DNA of 7,051 nucleotides, taken from Nitrososphaerota archaeon. Its GTDB lineage: Archaea > Thermoproteota > Bathyarchaeia > Bathyarchaeales > Bathycorpusculaceae. Positions 5,043 to 7,051 of the stretch are shown piece after piece (the stretch's first letter is position 1; every line of letters starts with the position of its first letter). The notes below the pieces were generated by a model. It saw only the letters and a list, made by a program, of their open reading frames with translations. It was not told the origin of the DNA and searched no databases. The stretch is taken from positions 1 through 7,051 of the forward strand of contig JAITCR010000037.1 in the NCBI GenBank assembly GCA_031282985.1, given 5' to 3'. The translations under genes and the position numbers were made by a program.

Positions 5043-6659
5043 TTAACTGTTGTTGTTCAAAGGATTCTTTTTAGATTTCTTTTGTTGCCATAAATAATAT
5101 ACTGTTCCAATTGCTGTAATGATGTTCGTCAAAATAATCACACAAGTTATAATGCTCACGAAATCGTTTGCTAAAGTAAATTTATCGGGGTATTCAAGAC
5201 TATATGTAACTGTGAGAATGGCAAGGGTGGCAGGAGTTAATCCTAATGCGCACATAAGTGCTATAATCCTCTTTTGTTGTGATAAACTACTTTTAAACGT
5301 TGAAACTCCTACTGCTCCAAATCGCGTTATAAGAAGTACAGCAGTGAACATTATACCATACAGCAAAAACCATATGTCTATCTCGAAAATTAACCCTAAA
5401 GAAACAAAGAATAACGTTTCTAGAAGGAAAGAAATCTCTTCATAAAACACTTTAAGTTGCTGTTGTAAATTGTCTAGATTCATTTTTGTTTTTAGAATCT
5501 TGATAGCTAAGTGATAATTTCCAAAGATTATGCCAAAAACCAGAACTGCTAGAATTCCATTACCTCCAAGAATCTCGGTTATGCTATAAGTCGCCAAAAC
5601 GAGGCTTAATGTTAGTACATGAGTGAATTTATGTTTCTGGAAGCGATACAAAATGTAAACCCATACTAAACTCAGAACAAGACCTACAACTATGCCTGCA
5701 GAAAACTGCATGGCTATACCTGAAACGGCATTAAACAAATTACTTGTAGGATTTAAGCGAATATCTATTAAAGTCGAGAAAATAACGACAGAAAAAACCG
5801 AGCTTATCGCAGCTTCCATTGTTAGAAAAGCTACAACTTTCTCTTCAAGTTTCATCGAAGCACTTAAAGGCACAATTACTGCTGCTGTAATCTCACCACC
5901 TATGATTGACGCAAAAATAAACGATTGCAAGAAATCCCATTTCAAAACAAAATAGCCAAGCGTCCCAATTAATACAGTACTAACTAAAGTGTAGACTGTG
6001 GTTTGTATGAATACTCGTCCTCCAATTGCAAGAACAGATTGCGTTTTTAACCCTAAACCTGCATAGAACAGGACCATTAGTAACGTTAAAGTCGCAAAAA
6101 TTGGTAATGTGGATAGTAAACTCTCACGGGGAAAAATGTGTAAAACAGGTCCTAAAATGATTCCAATAAGTATGATGAAAATAAATATCGGAATACCAGT
6201 CTTTTTTGTTAAGAACTCTCCTGCAAAACCCGTAGCCACAATCACAGCAACTATACCAAATATAAGAATTGCATCTATTGGTAATGTGTTACCATTGTTT
6301 TTCGGTTTAACAGTGAATACCGTACTCTCTGATGTTGTGCCATCGGACACAATTATATGATGCTCACCTGTATTGGTTTCTGGAATGGTAATATTTACAT
6401 TATATTCACCAGAGGCCGTAAATCCACTTGTCGAACTCAAAAGAGTAGTATCACTGATATTATCCCAGTAAATCGACACTCTGCTTCCTGCTGGAATTCC
6501 ACTGACAGAAACTGTAATTATATCGCCTACAGAACCCATGTTAGAAGACAAAGACGGAGTGTTTAAAGCATTTACCAGTGGCACCACTGATAAAACTATA
6601 GATGCAAATAATATCGCTACTACTACCAATAGCTTATTTCTTGAATCAAACTTATTCAA
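5043..6659 (-). CDS. Cation:proton antiporter-like membrane protein with N-terminal Ig-like domain
   Basis: Probable monovalent cation/proton antiporter of the CPA superfamily (Na_H_Exchanger/KefB-like), in the cell membrane. With TTG at 6659 as start it has 538 residues. A signal-like segment (about 9-31, ending VNA) is followed by an extracytoplasmic Ig-like beta domain (about 33-118: GSVGDIITVSVSGIPAGS, then VSIYWD, SGEYNVNITIP, GEHHIIVSDG) and about 400 residues of hydrophobic helices, a full-length exchanger domain ending in a Lys/Asn-rich tail. The TTG is chosen because AGGTG (6672-6668) lies eight bases before it; an in-frame GTG at 6668 would overlap that site and gives 541 residues. 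Where relatives have ESLLND or ESALTD, this protein has EAAISS (282-287), so the usual ion-binding Asp is absent. The ion specificity is unknown, and it could be a sensor or altered transporter. It is transcribed alone, converging on tRNA-Arg. Confidence 0.85.
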   Translation of the reverse strand: MNKFDSRNKLLVVVAILFASIVLSVVPLVNALNTPSLSSNMGSVGDIITVSVSGIPAGSRVSIYWDNISDTTLLSSTSGFTASGEYNVNITIPETNTGEHHIIVSDGTTSESTVFTVKPKNNGNTLPIDAILIFGIVAVIVATGFAGEFLTKKTGIPIFIFIILIGIILGPVLHIFPRESLLSTLPIFATLTLLMVLFYAGLGLKTQSVLAIGGRVFIQTTVYTLVSTVLIGTLGYFVLKWDFLQSFIFASIIGGEITAAVIVPLSASMKLEEKVVAFLTMEAAISSVFSVVIFSTLIDIRLNPTSNLFNAVSGIAMQFSAGIVVGLVLSLVWVYILYRFQKHKFTHVLTLSLVLATYSITEILGGNGILAVLVFGIIFGNYHLAIKILKTKMNLDNLQQQLKVFYEEISFLLETLFFVSLGLIFEIDIWFLLYGIMFTAVLLITRFGAVGVSTFKSSLSQQKRIIALMCALGLTPATLAILTVTYSLEYPDKFTLANDFVSIITCVIILTNIITAIGTVYYLWQQKKSKKNPLNNNS

Positions 6660-6667
6660 TTCACACA

Positions 6668-6672
6668 CACCT
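6668..6672 (-). promoter_or_regulatory. Shine-Dalgarno site that decides the antiporter start
   Basis: On the minus strand AGGTG, complementary to the CACCU near the 3' end of archaeal 16S rRNA, precedes a GT repeat and sits eight bases before TTG at 6659. It overlaps the GTG at 6668, which makes that longer start unlikely. Confidence 0.5.
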
Positions 6673-6720
6673 TTTACTATCTGTGTTCTTCGCTATTTGT
6701 AATTTTTGCTTTTATTGAAT

Positions 6721-6730
6721 TTTAATAAAA
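6721..6730 (-). promoter_or_regulatory. Candidate TATA-like box of the antiporter gene
   Basis: The minus strand reads TTTTATTAAA here, about 62 bases upstream of the TTG start, which would give a leader of roughly 35-40 bases. Other AT-rich stretches nearby (for example at 6731-6742) could serve instead. The 6660-6782 gap shows nothing else that I can support. Confidence 0.3.
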
Positions 6731-6782
6731 CCAATAAATATTCGCTTAAATACATTTGCTTAGTGGAGGCATTGGGACAAAA

Positions 6783-7051
6783 CTATTTTGGGTTGATTCG
6801 GACTGTAAAGATGTTATGAAGTAGTGTGTTTAAGAAAAGGGCGTTTTGTTGTCGGTCGTCCCTTTTCTGTTTAATGATACTGCTAAAACGTCCTTTATCA
6901 GCAGAGAAACCACACTCAGAAAAATTACGCTTAAAATACTGCTTCAAAAAATCAACCGGTGATACTACAATTCGCTCTAAAATATTCTGCCACACTTTAA
7001 TTCTGCGCAAATTCTTCTTAGGAACCAAAAACAAAGAAACCGACCGATCAA
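6783..7051 (-). CDS. Transposase, C-terminal part, cut by right edge
   Basis: The minus-strand frame is open from the window edge to TAG at 6783-6785, giving about 89 residues. It contains DFLKQYFKRNFSE then GFSADKGRFSSIIKQKRDD, then ALFLNTLLHNIF. This matches the end of an IS4/IS5-superfamily DDE transposase (DDE_Tnp_1 type), where 'Y..R...E..FS..K..FG..iR.K' carries the third catalytic Glu (here in NFSE) and the 'LlhNi' helix closes the domain. No frameshift or stop is seen in the visible part, so unlike the other three relics it may belong to an intact element extending to the right. TTG at 7034 is only an internal codon, not the true start. It differs from the DDE_Tnp_4 fragment at 2810-3009 in its wording. 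The exact IS family is not assigned. Confidence 0.7.
   Translation of the reverse strand, partial: DRSVSLFLVPKKNLRRIKVWQNILERIVVSPVDFLKQYFKRNFSECGFSADKGRFSSIIKQKRDDRQQNALFLNTLLHNIFTVRINPK

Noticed and set aside
1..7051. CRISPR array, toxin-antitoxin pair, phage genes or other defence system.
   Set aside because: No regularly spaced repeats, no Cas, toxin or phage proteins; all coding signals are accounted for by metK, lysS, the antiporter and transposase remains.

Overview
The window looks like AT-rich chromosomal DNA from an archaeon, most likely a TACK-type lineage close to Bathyarchaeia or Thaumarchaeota. The evidence is a class I lysyl-tRNA synthetase of the archaeal form with thaumarchaeal-like motif wording, TATA-like boxes placed just upstream of genes, short or near-absent leaders, TTG starts, and a secreted Ig-like domain fused to a membrane antiporter. 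The lineage is inferred from remembered family patterns and was not computed. A bacterium with class I LysRS is a less likely alternative.

Layout. Positions 1-803 hold a heavily decayed IS630-family transposase on the minus strand, cut by the left edge. Positions 804-1234 are mostly non-coding, with a possible 28-codon transposase N-terminus relic, a perfect short palindrome and the metK promoter. metK (1235-2404, +) encodes a bacterial-type S-adenosylmethionine synthetase. Its stop codon runs directly into a 112-nt element (2404-2515) whose ends form 23 consecutive RNA base pairs, the strongest unexplained structure in the window. Two more transposase fragments follow: a zinc-ribbon piece on minus (2572-2780) and a DDE_Tnp_4 C-terminus on plus (2810-3009), each with a frameshift. 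lysS (3202-4818, +) is next, ending in a small hairpin plus T-run. A tRNA-Arg(GCG) with encoded CCA (4926-5001, +) faces the 3' end of a convergent antiporter gene (5043-6659, -). The right edge is the 3' end of a fourth, different transposase on minus (6783-7051).

How the genes relate. metK, lysS and the tRNA gene are housekeeping genes (methyl-donor synthesis and translation). Each appears to have its own promoter, so I see no multi-gene operon. The antiporter stands alone on the opposite strand. Mobile-element debris fills almost every gap, so the segment reads as core genes separated by successive insertions and decay. I found no CRISPR array, defence cassette, toxin-antitoxin pair or other multi-gene novel system. 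The best candidates for novelty are the RNA hairpin after metK, the bacterial-type MetK itself, and an antiporter that seems to lack the usual ion-binding aspartate.
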